Assembly (NCBI RefSeq): GCF_000240165.1
Contig: NC_017586.1
Coordinates: forward strand, 1,860,001 to 1,924,000
DNA length: 64,000 nt
Reading direction: 5' to 3'
Origin: Streptantibioticus cattleyicolor NRRL 8057 = DSM 46488
GTDB lineage: Bacteria > Actinomycetota > Actinomycetes > Streptomycetales > Streptomycetaceae
The notes below the pieces were generated by a model. That model was given only the letters and a program-made list of their open reading frames with translations. It had not been told where the DNA came from and searched no databases. Positions 26,751 through 36,851 of this stretch are shown piece by piece. The position numbers and the translations under genes are program-made. Position 1 is the first letter of the stretch. The number at the start of each line of letters is the position of its first letter.

Positions 26751-28127
26751 ATGCCGCAACTGACCGTATGCCCGTCCTGTGCCGAACGGCTGGACCCCGA
26801 GGACAAGTTCTGCGGCAACTGCGGCACCGACCTGGCGGCGCCGTCGTCCGCCGGTCCCGCCGCATCCGCCGAACGCCGCCGCCCGTGGCAGCCCCCCGTG
26901 GACGCCACCGCGCCGGCCGTGCCGGCCCCGCCCGCGCCCCGCGCCCCGGAGCCGCCCGCGCCGCAGGCCCCCGAGCCCGGCACCGATACGTCCGCGTCCG
27001 ACGAGGACGCCGCGCCCACCGCCGTGGAGCACCTGCCCGAGCCCGCGGACTACGGGCTCGCCCCGCCCGTCCCCGCCCCCGCCGCGGGCGGCCCGGCGGC
27101 ACCCGGCGGCGACGCCCGTCCCGCGCCGACCCCGCGCCCCGGCGTGGCCGACCCGCGTGAGGAACTGCTGGCCGGAGCCACCGCCGTACCGTGCGCGGTC
27201 TGCGGCGCGACCGGATCCGACGCCGACGGCAACTGCCGCGGCTGCGGCCGGGCCCGGCCACGCGGACGCGACCACGTCGAGCGCGAGACCGCCGGTACCG
27301 CCGCGGTCACCGACCGGGGCCTGCGCCACCACCGCAACGAGGACGCCTTCGCCCTCTCCGGCACCCGGCTCCCCGACGGCACCCCCGCGACGATCGCCGT
27401 GGTCTGCGACGGCGTCTCCTCCGCCTCCCGCCCCGACGAGGCGTCCGCCGCCGCGGCGTCCGCCGCCGACGAGCGGCTGGCCGAACGGCTCGCCGCCGGC
27501 ACCGAGCCGCGTACCGCCATGCGCGAGGCGCTGCTGACCGCCGCCGAGGCCGTCAACTCCCTTGCCGCGCAGGGGGGTCAGGACACGGACACCCCGCCCG
27601 ACCCGTACGCCAACGCGCCCGCCTGCACCTGCGTGAGCGCGGTGGTCACCGGCGGCCTGCTCACCGTCGGCTGGGTCGGCGACAGCCGCGCCTACTGGGT
27701 CCCCGACGACCGCGCGGCGCAGCGTCCGGCCCGGCTCACCGAGGACGACTCCTGGGCGGCCCGGATGGTGGAGGCCGGGCTGATGTCGCAGGAGGAGGCG
27801 TACTCGGACGCCCGGGCGCACGCCATCACCGGCTGGCTCGGCGCGGACGCCGAGGAGGTGGACCCGCACACCGCGTGCTTCGAGCCGGACGCGCCGGGCG
27901 TGGTGGTGGTCTGCACCGACGGGTTGTGGAACTACGCCGAGTCGGCCGAGCAGCTGGCCGCCGTGGTCCCCGCCGACGCCCGGCTGCGTCCGCTGGCCTG
28001 CGCCCGCGCGCTGGTGCGGGTCGCGCTGGCGGGCGGCGGCCACGACAACGTCACGGTGGCGGTGCTGCCGTTCCCCGGGCCGGGCACGGCACCGCGGGGC
28101 GGCCGGGCGGACGCGGACGAGGGGTGA
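26751..28127 (+). CDS. PP2C-family Ser/Thr phosphatase with zinc ribbons
   Basis: A metal-dependent phosphatase, likely the opposite number of PknG. Residues 1-30 form a zinc ribbon ('CPSCAERLDPEDKFCGNCG'). An A/P-rich linker follows, then a second ribbon (CAVCG and CRGCG near 150-165). The PP2C domain (about 175-445) shows 'TDRGLRHHRNEDAF', 'VVCDGVSS', 'VGWVGDSRAYWV', 'VVVVCTDGLWNYAE' and GGHDNVTVA, which supply the metal-binding Asp residues. The start ATG at 26751 lies 4 bases after the pknG stop and puts the first ribbon at the N-terminus. Confidence 0.92.
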   Translation: MPQLTVCPSCAERLDPEDKFCGNCGTDLAAPSSAGPAASAERRRPWQPPVDATAPAVPAPPAPRAPEPPAPQAPEPGTDTSASDEDAAPTAVEHLPEPADYGLAPPVPAPAAGGPAAPGGDARPAPTPRPGVADPREELLAGATAVPCAVCGATGSDADGNCRGCGRARPRGRDHVERETAGTAAVTDRGLRHHRNEDAFALSGTRLPDGTPATIAVVCDGVSSASRPDEASAAAASAADERLAERLAAGTEPRTAMREALLTAAEAVNSLAAQGGQDTDTPPDPYANAPACTCVSAVVTGGLLTVGWVGDSRAYWVPDDRAAQRPARLTEDDSWAARMVEAGLMSQEEAYSDARAHAITGWLGADAEEVDPHTACFEPDAPGVVVVCTDGLWNYAESAEQLAAVVPADARLRPLACARALVRVALAGGGHDNVTVAVLPFPGPGTAPRGGRADADEG

Positions 28128-28129
28128 GG

Positions 28130-28774
28130 ATGACGGCGTCGGGAGGGGCGTCGCCGCGGCGCTTCGCGGTGGAGGTCTACCAGAACGAGTACCTGCCCCA
28201 GGGCGGTGACCAGGTCGACGCGATCGTCACGGTCACCGCGCACGGCGGCCCCCCGGCGCCGGACGACGGGCCGGTCGCGCTGCGGGTGTGGACGCCGCGC
28301 CACGCGGAGGTCGTCTTCGTCAAGCAGGTGGCGCCCGGGCTGCGGGATCTGACCGGTGAGCGGCGTGCGGCGGGCGAGCGGTGCGGGGAGTACCCCACCG
28401 GCGCCTGGGACGAGGGGTCGCGCGACTACCACCTGTGCGTCCGGGTCCGCCCGGCCGGCGTCGGCGAGGAGATGCTCGCGGCGCGGGTGTCGCTGGTGGC
28501 GCGGGGACCGGCGGCGCCGGTGCTCGGGCAGGGGCTGGTACGTGCTGTGTGGACGGCGGAACCGCCCGCTCCGACCCTGCCGGGCCTGCGCATACCCGTC
28601 GGCCCCGAGGATCCGTGGGCCGCCGGCCCGGAGGTGGACGCGGACGAGGTGGCGACCGGTACTGTGCGGCTGGAGCCACCGGCCGCCGGCCCCGCCGGGA
28701 CGGCGCCGGAGCCCGGTGCGGACGACCCGGCACGGCCGGGCCGCCCCATACGCACCGTACGCGTCGAGAAGTAG
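28130..28774 (+). CDS. Remnant of a VWA-domain protein lacking the VWA domain
   Basis: The 214-residue protein starts 'FAVEVYQNEYLPQGGDQVDA', the N-terminal segment of the VWA-domain proteins that usually follow the PP2C gene in Streptomyces. It then passes within about 15 residues to what is normally the region after the VWA domain: 'LRVWTPRHAEVVFVKQVAPG', 'YPTGAWDEGSRDYHLCVRV' and 'EMLAARVSLVARG'. No DxSxS metal-binding motif remains. The frame is clean, so this looks like an in-frame loss of about 200 residues or a VWA-less variant. It lies 2 bases after the phosphatase stop. The family comparison is from memory, not from an alignment. Confidence 0.75.
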   Translation: MTASGGASPRRFAVEVYQNEYLPQGGDQVDAIVTVTAHGGPPAPDDGPVALRVWTPRHAEVVFVKQVAPGLRDLTGERRAAGERCGEYPTGAWDEGSRDYHLCVRVRPAGVGEEMLAARVSLVARGPAAPVLGQGLVRAVWTAEPPAPTLPGLRIPVGPEDPWAAGPEVDADEVATGTVRLEPPAAGPAGTAPEPGADDPARPGRPIRTVRVEK

Positions 28775-28810
28775 CGGCCGGGCCGCCGCCGCGGGAGGGG
28801 ATGGAGCACG

Positions 28811-29626
28811 ATGCCGACCTGTCCGAACGGTCACCGGTCGGAGGGCGGGGACCGGTGCGCGGTGTGCGGGGCACCGCTGTCACCCGCGACGGGGCCTGGG
28901 CCGACGACGGCCGCGGAGGCGTGTCCGCGGTGCGGTACGCCGCGCGAGGGGCGGGCCGCGTTCTGCGAGGAGTGCCGCCACGACTTCCCGGGCGGCGACC
29001 CGCTGCCGGTCGGGTACGGGCGGACCACCTCACGGGGTGACCGCCCAGCGGAAACGTTCCCTCCGGACGCGACGGTCGGCGGCGGCCCGACCCCGCGGGC
29101 GCGGGCCGCCGACGACGACGGGGACTTCCTGCTGCCACCGCCCGCGCCGCCCGCCACCGCCTCCACCGGGCCGTACGGCTGGCCCGAGCCCCACGAGGAG
29201 TCGCCGGAGCCCGGCCCCGAGGCGTGGACGGCGGTGGTCGGCGCCGACCAGGCGTACTACACCGCGATGATGGCCCGCAGCGGCCCGGAGGCGTCGGGGC
29301 TGTCCTTCCCCTCCGCCTCGCCGGAACAGTACGTTCCGCTCACCGGCGAGGAGTTCACCATAGGGCGCCGCAGACACAGCGGCGGCGGCCACGTGCCCGA
29401 CATCGACCTGTCCCGGGCGCCGGAGGACCCCGGGGTCTCGCACCGCCACGCGCTGCTGGTCCGCCGCCCCGACGGCGGCTGGTCGGTGGTCGACCAGGAC
29501 TCCACCAACGGCACCACGGTCAACCTCGGCGCGGAGCCGATCACGCCGTTCCAGCCGGTGGAACTGGCCGACGGCGACCAGGTGCACGTCGGCGCCTGGA
29601 CGACGATCACGCTGCGGCGGGGGTGA
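28811..29626 (+). CDS. FHA-domain protein with double zinc ribbon
   Basis: A 271-residue protein with two N-terminal Cys4 ribbons ('CPNGHRSEGGDRCAVCG' and CPRCG with CEEC, residues 4-55), a disordered acidic/proline middle, and a C-terminal FHA domain (about 175-271) with FTIGRR, VSHRHALL and DSTNGTTVN, the phosphothreonine-binding signature. It could recognise a phosphorylated partner of PknG or PknG itself, analogous to GarA; GarA proper is shorter and lacks ribbons. The gene ends the kinase operon, 36 bases after the VWA remnant. Confidence 0.9.
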   Translation: MPTCPNGHRSEGGDRCAVCGAPLSPATGPGPTTAAEACPRCGTPREGRAAFCEECRHDFPGGDPLPVGYGRTTSRGDRPAETFPPDATVGGGPTPRARAADDDGDFLLPPPAPPATASTGPYGWPEPHEESPEPGPEAWTAVVGADQAYYTAMMARSGPEASGLSFPSASPEQYVPLTGEEFTIGRRRHSGGGHVPDIDLSRAPEDPGVSHRHALLVRRPDGGWSVVDQDSTNGTTVNLGAEPITPFQPVELADGDQVHVGAWTTITLRRG

Positions 29627-29729
29627 CCCCGGCGGCGGGCGGCCGGGGCGGACGTAGGACCGGAGTCGTCCGCCGGGTGATCTGCGACCATGGAGTGCGA
29701 ACCCGAGCGAGATTGCGAGGCATCCCACC

Positions 29730-30134
29730 GTGACCGAGATCCCGCACGGCACGTTGCGGCAGCAGACGTTCTTCGACGCGGTGGGCGGCGAACCGACCTT
29801 CCGCCGCCTGGTGCGCCGGTTCTACGAAGGCGTCGCCGAAGACCCGCTGCTGCGGCCGATGTACCCGGAGCAGGACCTCGGTCCGGCCGAGGACCGGCTC
29901 ACGCTCTTCCTCATGCAGTACTGGGGCGGCCCGCGCACCTACAGCGAGACGCGCGGCCACCCCCGGCTGCGGATGCGCCACGTCCCGTTCCGCGTCGACC
30001 GCGCGGCGCACGACGCCTGGCTCGGCCACATGCGTACGGCCCTGGACGAGCTGGCGCTCGACCCGGAGTACGAGCGGGAGCTGTGGGACTACCTGGTCTA
30101 CGCCGCCAACTCGCTGATCAACACGGCGGAGTGA
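29730..30134 (+). CDS. glbO: Group II truncated haemoglobin (trHbO)
   Basis: A 134-residue 2-on-2 globin. Seen: '[17 protein letters not shown]' of helix B to the CD corner, '[15 protein letters not shown]' of helix E, 'RMRHVPFRV' with the proximal His, and the G8 Trp in 'DAWLGHM', diagnostic of group II. It binds O2 or NO, with proposed roles in oxygen supply or NO/peroxide detoxification. GTG start at 29730. It is 103 bases past the kinase operon and may have its own promoter. Confidence 0.93.
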   Translation: MTEIPHGTLRQQTFFDAVGGEPTFRRLVRRFYEGVAEDPLLRPMYPEQDLGPAEDRLTLFLMQYWGGPRTYSETRGHPRLRMRHVPFRVDRAAHDAWLGHMRTALDELALDPEYERELWDYLVYAANSLINTAE

Positions 30135-30196
30135 GGCCGCCGGCCACGGCCGCCTCCATGAGGTCCACCACGATGAGGCCCATCACGTGAAGTGTG

Positions 30197-30922
30197 TCAC
30201 ACGGGGCTGACAGCGAGCCCCGGCCGCCGTCCGCCGCGCACCGCCACCGAACCGTAGGGCGTACCCAGCCGCAGCCACGGACCCGAGGCGAGCAGCGCCA
30301 CCGTCCGTGCCTCGTCCGCGGGTTCCGGCGGCAACGGCGCCGCGCCGCCGCCCGGCCCCGCGGTGCCGGCGGTCGCCCGCAGCGGACGCAGGAAGCCCAG
30401 CGCGTGCGCGGCGTGCACCGCGCGCAGCGGCAGCCCGGTGCCCGGCAGCTCCCGGGACCAGATCTCCTCGGCCAGCGCGTCGAGCTCGGCACGGGTACGG
30501 TCCTGCGGCGCCAACGCCTCGGTGCGGGACCGGAATTCGGCCACCACGCCGGCCGCCGCCGCCCGCACCGCCGTCACCCGCAGTTCGGCGGTGCGCCGCC
30601 AGCCACCGCGCGGCGGCAGCAGCCCGGCCCACGCCGGACCGGTCACCTGCGGCGGCACGGTGACCGGGGCCGCCGTGCCGCCCGCGTCGAGCGCGTCCAG
30701 CAACTGCCCGGCCGAGACGGTGGCGTCCACCTCGACCGGTTCGGCGAGCCGGCAGGTGCGTACCGACAGCACCTCGCCGAACGGGGGCCGGCCGAAGACG
30801 GCGAGCGCCTGGCCGGCGCCCTGGACGCGGACCACGGCGGCCTTGTCCCAGTGGATGAGCCGGGCGAGGTAGGCGGTGAGCGCCGCCGCCTCCGCGCTGT
30901 CGGCCGGGTGCACGGCCGTCAT
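30197..30922 (-). CDS. Hypothetical protein coupled to the thioesterase
   Basis: A 241-residue soluble protein without recognisable catalytic motifs. It begins 'MTAVHPADSAEAAALTAYLA' and contains 'LIHWDKAAVVRVQG' and 'LPLRAVHAAHALGFLRPL'. The ATG overlaps the thioesterase stop by four bases (ATGA), so the two are translationally coupled and probably co-functional. Homologues next to acyl-CoA thioesterases are frequent in Streptomyces, but no role is assigned. Confidence 0.8.
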   Translation of the reverse strand: MTAVHPADSAEAAALTAYLARLIHWDKAAVVRVQGAGQALAVFGRPPFGEVLSVRTCRLAEPVEVDATVSAGQLLDALDAGGTAAPVTVPPQVTGPAWAGLLPPRGGWRRTAELRVTAVRAAAAGVVAEFRSRTEALAPQDRTRAELDALAEEIWSRELPGTGLPLRAVHAAHALGFLRPLRATAGTAGPGGGAAPLPPEPADEARTVALLASGPWLRLGTPYGSVAVRGGRRPGLAVSPV

Positions 30923-31350
30923 GCGGCGACGGCCTCCCCCGCGGGCTCGTCGCGGTAGCCCTCCAGGAACTCGCGCTCCTCGGGGCTGAGCCGCCGCGGC
31001 CTGCCCTCGGCGAGGTTGTACGGCACGATGACGGTGACCGCGCGGGCGTAGAGCTGGTCCTCGTCCTTGACCTCGTACTGAAGCGTGGCGGAGGCCGCGC
31101 CGATCTTGGTCACCCAGGTCTCGACGGTTACCGGCTCGTGCCGGTGCACCAGCGGACGCAGGTAGTCGATCTCGTGGCGGGCCACCACCGTGCCGCTGGA
31201 CAGCGACTGGCCGCCCGCCTCCGGCGCCCGCCGGAACATGAAGTCCACCCGTGCCTCCTCCAGGTAGCGGAGGAAGACGGTGTTGTTCACGTGGCCGAAC
31301 GCATCCATGTCCGACCAGCGCAGCGGGCACCGGTAGATGTGACGTGCCAT
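30919..31350 (-). CDS. Acyl-CoA thioesterase (hotdog fold, 4HBT/FadM type)
   Basis: A 143-residue hotdog-fold thioesterase. The active-site region is 'RWSDMDAFGHVNNTVFLRYL', with the catalytic Asp and the helix-capping HVNN. It hydrolyses acyl-CoA or 4-hydroxybenzoyl-CoA-like substrates; the chain preference is not readable. The ATG at 31350 starts the conserved 'MARHIYRCPLRWSD'; the frame extends upstream but without conservation. Confidence 0.92.
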   Translation of the reverse strand: MARHIYRCPLRWSDMDAFGHVNNTVFLRYLEEARVDFMFRRAPEAGGQSLSSGTVVARHEIDYLRPLVHRHEPVTVETWVTKIGAASATLQYEVKDEDQLYARAVTVIVPYNLAEGRPRRLSPEEREFLEGYRDEPAGEAVAA

Positions 31351-31406
31351 TGTCGTCGAGCCCCGTCCTCGTCGCGTTCTCGTCGCGTTCTTGCCGTCGC
31401 CCGGGG

Positions 31407-33071
<1,665 letters not shown>

Positions 33072-33563
33072 GAGAAACCGTCCGGCAGATCGATCCGAGG
33101 GTGGGCATACGCATCCCATCTTGCCGTACGAAGCCGAAGCGGAGGAAACGCGGTGGTGACCGGGACCGCCGCAGGGCTCCCCCGGGGGTGGCGCCCCGGG
33201 GACCGTGCGGGTTCCCCGGAGCCTTGGGGGCGGGGCGGAGGTTTTCGGGGGGCGTCCGGACGGGCCCGGGGCGAGGTGGTGGCGATCCCGGGGTGGTGGC
33301 GGCCCGGGGCCGGGGACGGACGTGTGCGGCGGGGTGGTTCGGGTGCGGGACCCCCGGGCCGCTCCCGTGGCGGGGCCCCGGGGCCGGGTGCCCGCGCATG
33401 CGGCGGCGTGCCGGGGCCGACGTCGGGGTTGATGGACGCGGGCGGGGTCCGGGTGGCCCCGGCGGTGCCGAGCGCCCCTGGCCAGCCCTACGCGCCGGGC
33501 CGTGCACCGGGGCCGGGACGGCGGACGCCCCAGGGGTGGCCGACGGCGGCGGGCCGAGCGGGG
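33072..33563. other. Gene-free interval, strongly G-rich on the plus strand
   Basis: About 490 bases between two minus-strand genes. No frame has protein-like content. The plus strand is dominated by G runs of 4-6, the minus strand therefore by C runs. The region upstream of ettA must contain its promoter, but no standard -10/-35 stands out. G-quadruplex formation is possible. Confidence 0.5.
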
Positions 33564-34100
33564 TCAGCCCTCACGGGACGGCGCTCGGCCGAGATCCATC
33601 GTGCCCCCCGTGTACCGCATCCCGTACTTCTCCCCGATCCCGTTCACCTTCGCCAGATCCATCGCCCCCTCCGGCGTCCGTACGTCCGACCCCGCCGCGA
33701 ACAGGTCCTCCATGAAGCGGTCCCACCCGCCCGGCGTGGAGACCTGCAACGCCCGTGCCGGCGGCTGGGACGCGTTCCTCATCGCGTGCGGCACACCGTG
33801 CGGGAGCAACGCGCACATGCCCTGGGTCAGCCGGTACGTCTCCCCCTCGAAGTCGACCTCCATCTCCCCGTCCAGCACGTACACGAACTCGTCCATCACC
33901 TCGTGCACATGCATCGGGATGTCCACGTCCAGCCGGTTCTCCAGAACCGCCAGACGCCCCTCGCTGTCCCCGGTGGCCACCTTGACCCCGAAACCGGGCG
34001 GCAACGGCACCCGGGTCGGCCGGTTCTCACCCGCCCCCAGCACGACGAACCGGTCGGCGGCGGCGTCGGACGGCTGCTGGAGGCTCACATCGGCGGACAT
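33564..34100 (-). CDS. Cupin-domain protein
   Basis: A 178-residue single-domain cupin. Motif 1 is 'MHVHEVMDEFVYVLDGEMEV' (two His and one Glu metal ligands), and motif 2 is 'LLPHGVPHAM' with the fourth ligand His. The C-terminus 'DLAKVNGIGEKYGMRYTG' resembles uncharacterised Streptomyces cupins near TetR regulators. Substrate unknown. It is transcribed divergently from the TetR gene 170 bp away, its likely regulator. Confidence 0.88.
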   Translation of the reverse strand: MSADVSLQQPSDAAADRFVVLGAGENRPTRVPLPPGFGVKVATGDSEGRLAVLENRLDVDIPMHVHEVMDEFVYVLDGEMEVDFEGETYRLTQGMCALLPHGVPHAMRNASQPPARALQVSTPGGWDRFMEDLFAAGSDVRTPEGAMDLAKVNGIGEKYGMRYTGGTMDLGRAPSREG

Positions 34101-34270
34101 GGCAGGGCCCCTCCTCGTCGGTCACCCATGACGGAACGCATGGACGCGGAACGCTCGGAATCCGCAGTGCTCACCTCATCACCATAACCTCGAACCGGAG
34201 ATTTTTCTCCGCTTATTTTTCGATACCCCGAGACGCTCACCCCCTCACGCCGTCTGTCTACGATCGCCCC

Positions 34271-34957
34271 ATGTCCCCCGAGCCACCCCTGCGCGCCGAC
34301 GCCCGGCGCAACCGCGAGAAGATCCTCGCCGCCGCATGCGAACTCTTCCGCGAACACGGCACCGCGGTGGCCCTGGACGACATCGCCCGCCGTGCCGGCG
34401 TCGGCATCGGCACCCTCTACCGCCGCTTCCCCGACCGCGACGCCCTGATCCGGCAAGTCGTGCTCGACGGCTTCGAGATCTGCCGCGCGGCCGTAGAGAC
34501 CGCCCGCCGCGAACTGGCCGCCCCCGCCGCCGACCCTCTCCAAGCCCTGGAACGGCTCTTCCACCGCGTACTCGGAGAACGCGACCGCCTCGTCCTGCCC
34601 CTCATCGGCGGACCACTCGTCCGCGATCCCCAGGTCAGGGAACTCCAGCACGCGGTCCGCGACGCCGTCGAAGACATCCTGGCCGCCGGGCGGGCCGCCT
34701 GTGCCCTGCGCGACGACGTCACGTCCGAAGACCTCATCGCTGCAGCCGCGATGGCCTGCCGCCCCATGCCTCACCTCCCCGGCGAACTCGGCCACGCCCT
34801 CGCCGCCCGCCACCTGGCCGTCTACCTCCACGGCCTGCGCCCCGAAGGCGCCCGTCCCCTCCCCGCAGCACCCGCGAGCCACAAGGCCTTCGGCCAACGC
34901 CTCGCCATGGACAGCGCCCCCGCATCGCAACCCGACGCCCCCGAACCGACCCCCTGA
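34271..34957 (+). CDS. TetR-family transcriptional regulator
   Basis: A 228-residue TetR protein with N-terminal HTH ('REKILAAACELFREHG', 'ALDDIARRAGVGIGTLYRRF') and a ligand-binding helical domain; the C-terminal 35 residues are A/P-rich. It probably represses the divergent cupin gene. The intergenic region (34101-34270) is AT-richer than the surroundings and includes GGAGATTTTTCTCC near 34196-34209, a short inverted repeat that could be its operator. Confidence 0.92.
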   Translation: MSPEPPLRADARRNREKILAAACELFREHGTAVALDDIARRAGVGIGTLYRRFPDRDALIRQVVLDGFEICRAAVETARRELAAPAADPLQALERLFHRVLGERDRLVLPLIGGPLVRDPQVRELQHAVRDAVEDILAAGRAACALRDDVTSEDLIAAAAMACRPMPHLPGELGHALAARHLAVYLHGLRPEGARPLPAAPASHKAFGQRLAMDSAPASQPDAPEPTP

Positions 34958-35374
34958 CCCACGCCCCGCCGCTCACCACCCCCGCCGGTCCCGCTCCGCC
35001 CCCTGCACGACGTCACCATCGCCCGCCCGGCCCCCGGCCGACGCCGCCCCGATCCCCCGGCGGCAACCACTCAACTCCCTTGTTCCGACGTCCGGAACGG
35101 ACAACTGGTGCCCCGGACGCCCCATCGGCACCGCCTCCCAACCGGAGGTCACACCCGCCTCGGGATCGGACACACCACCGGCGGCACCGCCTGAGCCGCC
35201 ACCTCCCCCAGCACCGCTCGTGCCGCCGGAACCGTGGACCCCCGCGGCCCCCACGCGCCGCCCGCACCCACCTCCGGCCCCGGCGGGCGAACCACACCGA
35301 GCCCCCGGCCCGGCCATCGCACCCGCGCCCGGCGGATCTCCTGGACCGCCCCCGGCCCTGGGCGGAAAACGACG
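34958..35374. other. Gene-free interval
   Basis: About 420 bases, C-rich on the plus strand, between the TetR gene and the terminator of the surface-protein gene. I see no gene. One small palindrome, GTTCCGACGTCCGGAAC, lies near 35081. Nothing else stands out. Confidence 0.5.
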
Positions 35375-35408
35375 CGGGCCCCGGCGCGGTATGTCGCGCC
35401 GGGGCCCG
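35375..35408 (-). terminator. Strong hairpin terminator of the surface-protein gene
   Basis: A perfect 14-bp stem, CGGGCCCCGGCGCG at 35375-35388 and its complement at 35395-35408, with the 6-base loop GTATGT. It begins 16 bases after the stop codon of the minus-strand gene. Confidence 0.9.
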
Positions 35409-35423
35409 GTCAGTGCTGGAGCG

Positions 35424-36851
35424 TTACTGACCCGCGCCGGCCGACTTCCGCTTGCGGAAGAAGAACACCGTGCCGCCGCCGACGACCACGAGGGCCACCG
35501 CGACACCGGCTATGACCGGGGTGGCGCTGCTGCTACCGGTCTCGGCCAGGTTGGAGCCCCCGGTGGTGGAACCGCCGGTGGCCGAACCGCCCGCCGAGGC
35601 CGAGCTGGGCGCCGGAGACGGGCTGGCGCTGCTGCCGCCCGTGCTACCGCCGTTGCTGCCCGCCGTCTTGCAGTTCAGGATGCCGTTGAAGGTCTTCTCG
35701 AACCCCTTGGGGCCGGAGATCTTGATCGCGTAGTGCTGGCCCTCCTTCACCGGAACCGTGACGGTTTCGGACTTGCCCGGCGCGACGGTGTACTGCTTGC
35801 CGGCCAGGGTGAAGGTGAAGGCTTCGTCACCCTTGTTCGTGGTGACGACGTCCACGCCGTTCTTGGCGCAGTCGACCATCGCCGAGACCGCGGGTATCGG
35901 GCCCTGCTTGGCCCAGGTGGCGGTCGCCTGCGCGGAGACGCTGCTGTCGCTGGAGCCGGCCAGGATCTGGGTCTGGCTGTGCGAGTCCGAGGTGGCGTCG
36001 GCGCTGGCGTCGGTGAACACCCGGCCCACCGGGAGCGAGGTGGTGGCGTGGACGTTCAGCGTGGCCGAACCGTCCGGGGTGCCGGCCGGGACGTCGAAGT
36101 AGAGCTTGGAGCCGTCCACCGCCGAGGTCACCGGCTTGCCGTTGGCGTCGACCACCTTCACACCGGACTGACCGGGCTGGGTGACCTGGGCCGACTTCGC
36201 GTTGGTGTGTACGGTGACCGGGCCGATGCGGCTGCCGGACTTGCCGGACACCGCGGGCAGGGTCAGCGACAGGGACGCCCCCGGCTCGCTGCTGGTGTCG
36301 GCGTGCTGGTAGAGGTAGTCGGCCAGCTTCTCGGCGTTCTCGTTGTCCGCCGTGACCTTGGCGTGGTCCGAGTAGCGCCAGATGGCGACCTGCGTACCGG
36401 CCGCGGCCTGGCCGGCAGTCAGGCTGGAAACGCCGATCTCCTTGGCCAGCGCATCGCTGTCGACGCTCGGGAACGAGTGGGTCAGGATCCACTTGATCTT
36501 GCCCGCGTCGGGGTTGCTGCCCAGCGAGGAAGCGCTCCAGGCCACCTCGTGGTAACGGGCCCTCTCCTGCGTCGGGTTGTGGATGTCGATGCAGTAGGTC
36601 TTGATGTTGCCGCCGTTGTCGACGCTCATCTCGAACAGGCCGGCGCGCACGTGCTCGGGACCACGCGGCCCCTCGATGGTGGCGTTGTCGGCGATCGTCA
36701 GGCCACCCAGTACGGCGGTAGCACCGCCGGCCGCCGGGGTCTCGTCAGCCACAGCTGACCCGGTGCCGACCACCGCGCCCGCCGCGACCAGGCCCGACGC
36801 CAGGACTACGGCGGCAAGGCGGGAAGTGGCCCGCCTTCCTCCTCTGAACAT
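35424..36851 (-). CDS. Cell-wall-anchored thioester-domain (TQXA) surface protein
   Basis: A 475-residue secreted protein. The signal peptide ends near AVADE. A thioester domain follows, with Cys in 'TYCIDIHNPTQ' and Gln in 'GTQVAIWRYSD', the pair that forms an internal Cys-Gln thioester in Gram-positive adhesins. Ig-like beta regions come next, then an S/G/T/P-rich stalk and a sorting signal LAETG, a hydrophobic helix and a FRKRK tail. LAxTG is the motif of actinobacterial class E sortases. No sortase gene lies nearby. The start at 36851 is supported by GGAGGGG 8 bases upstream. Confidence 0.92.
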   Translation of the reverse strand: MFRGGRRATSRLAAVVLASGLVAAGAVVGTGSAVADETPAAGGATAVLGGLTIADNATIEGPRGPEHVRAGLFEMSVDNGGNIKTYCIDIHNPTQERARYHEVAWSASSLGSNPDAGKIKWILTHSFPSVDSDALAKEIGVSSLTAGQAAAGTQVAIWRYSDHAKVTADNENAEKLADYLYQHADTSSEPGASLSLTLPAVSGKSGSRIGPVTVHTNAKSAQVTQPGQSGVKVVDANGKPVTSAVDGSKLYFDVPAGTPDGSATLNVHATTSLPVGRVFTDASADATSDSHSQTQILAGSSDSSVSAQATATWAKQGPIPAVSAMVDCAKNGVDVVTTNKGDEAFTFTLAGKQYTVAPGKSETVTVPVKEGQHYAIKISGPKGFEKTFNGILNCKTAGSNGGSTGGSSASPSPAPSSASAGGSATGGSTTGGSNLAETGSSSATPVIAGVAVALVVVGGGTVFFFRKRKSAGAGQ

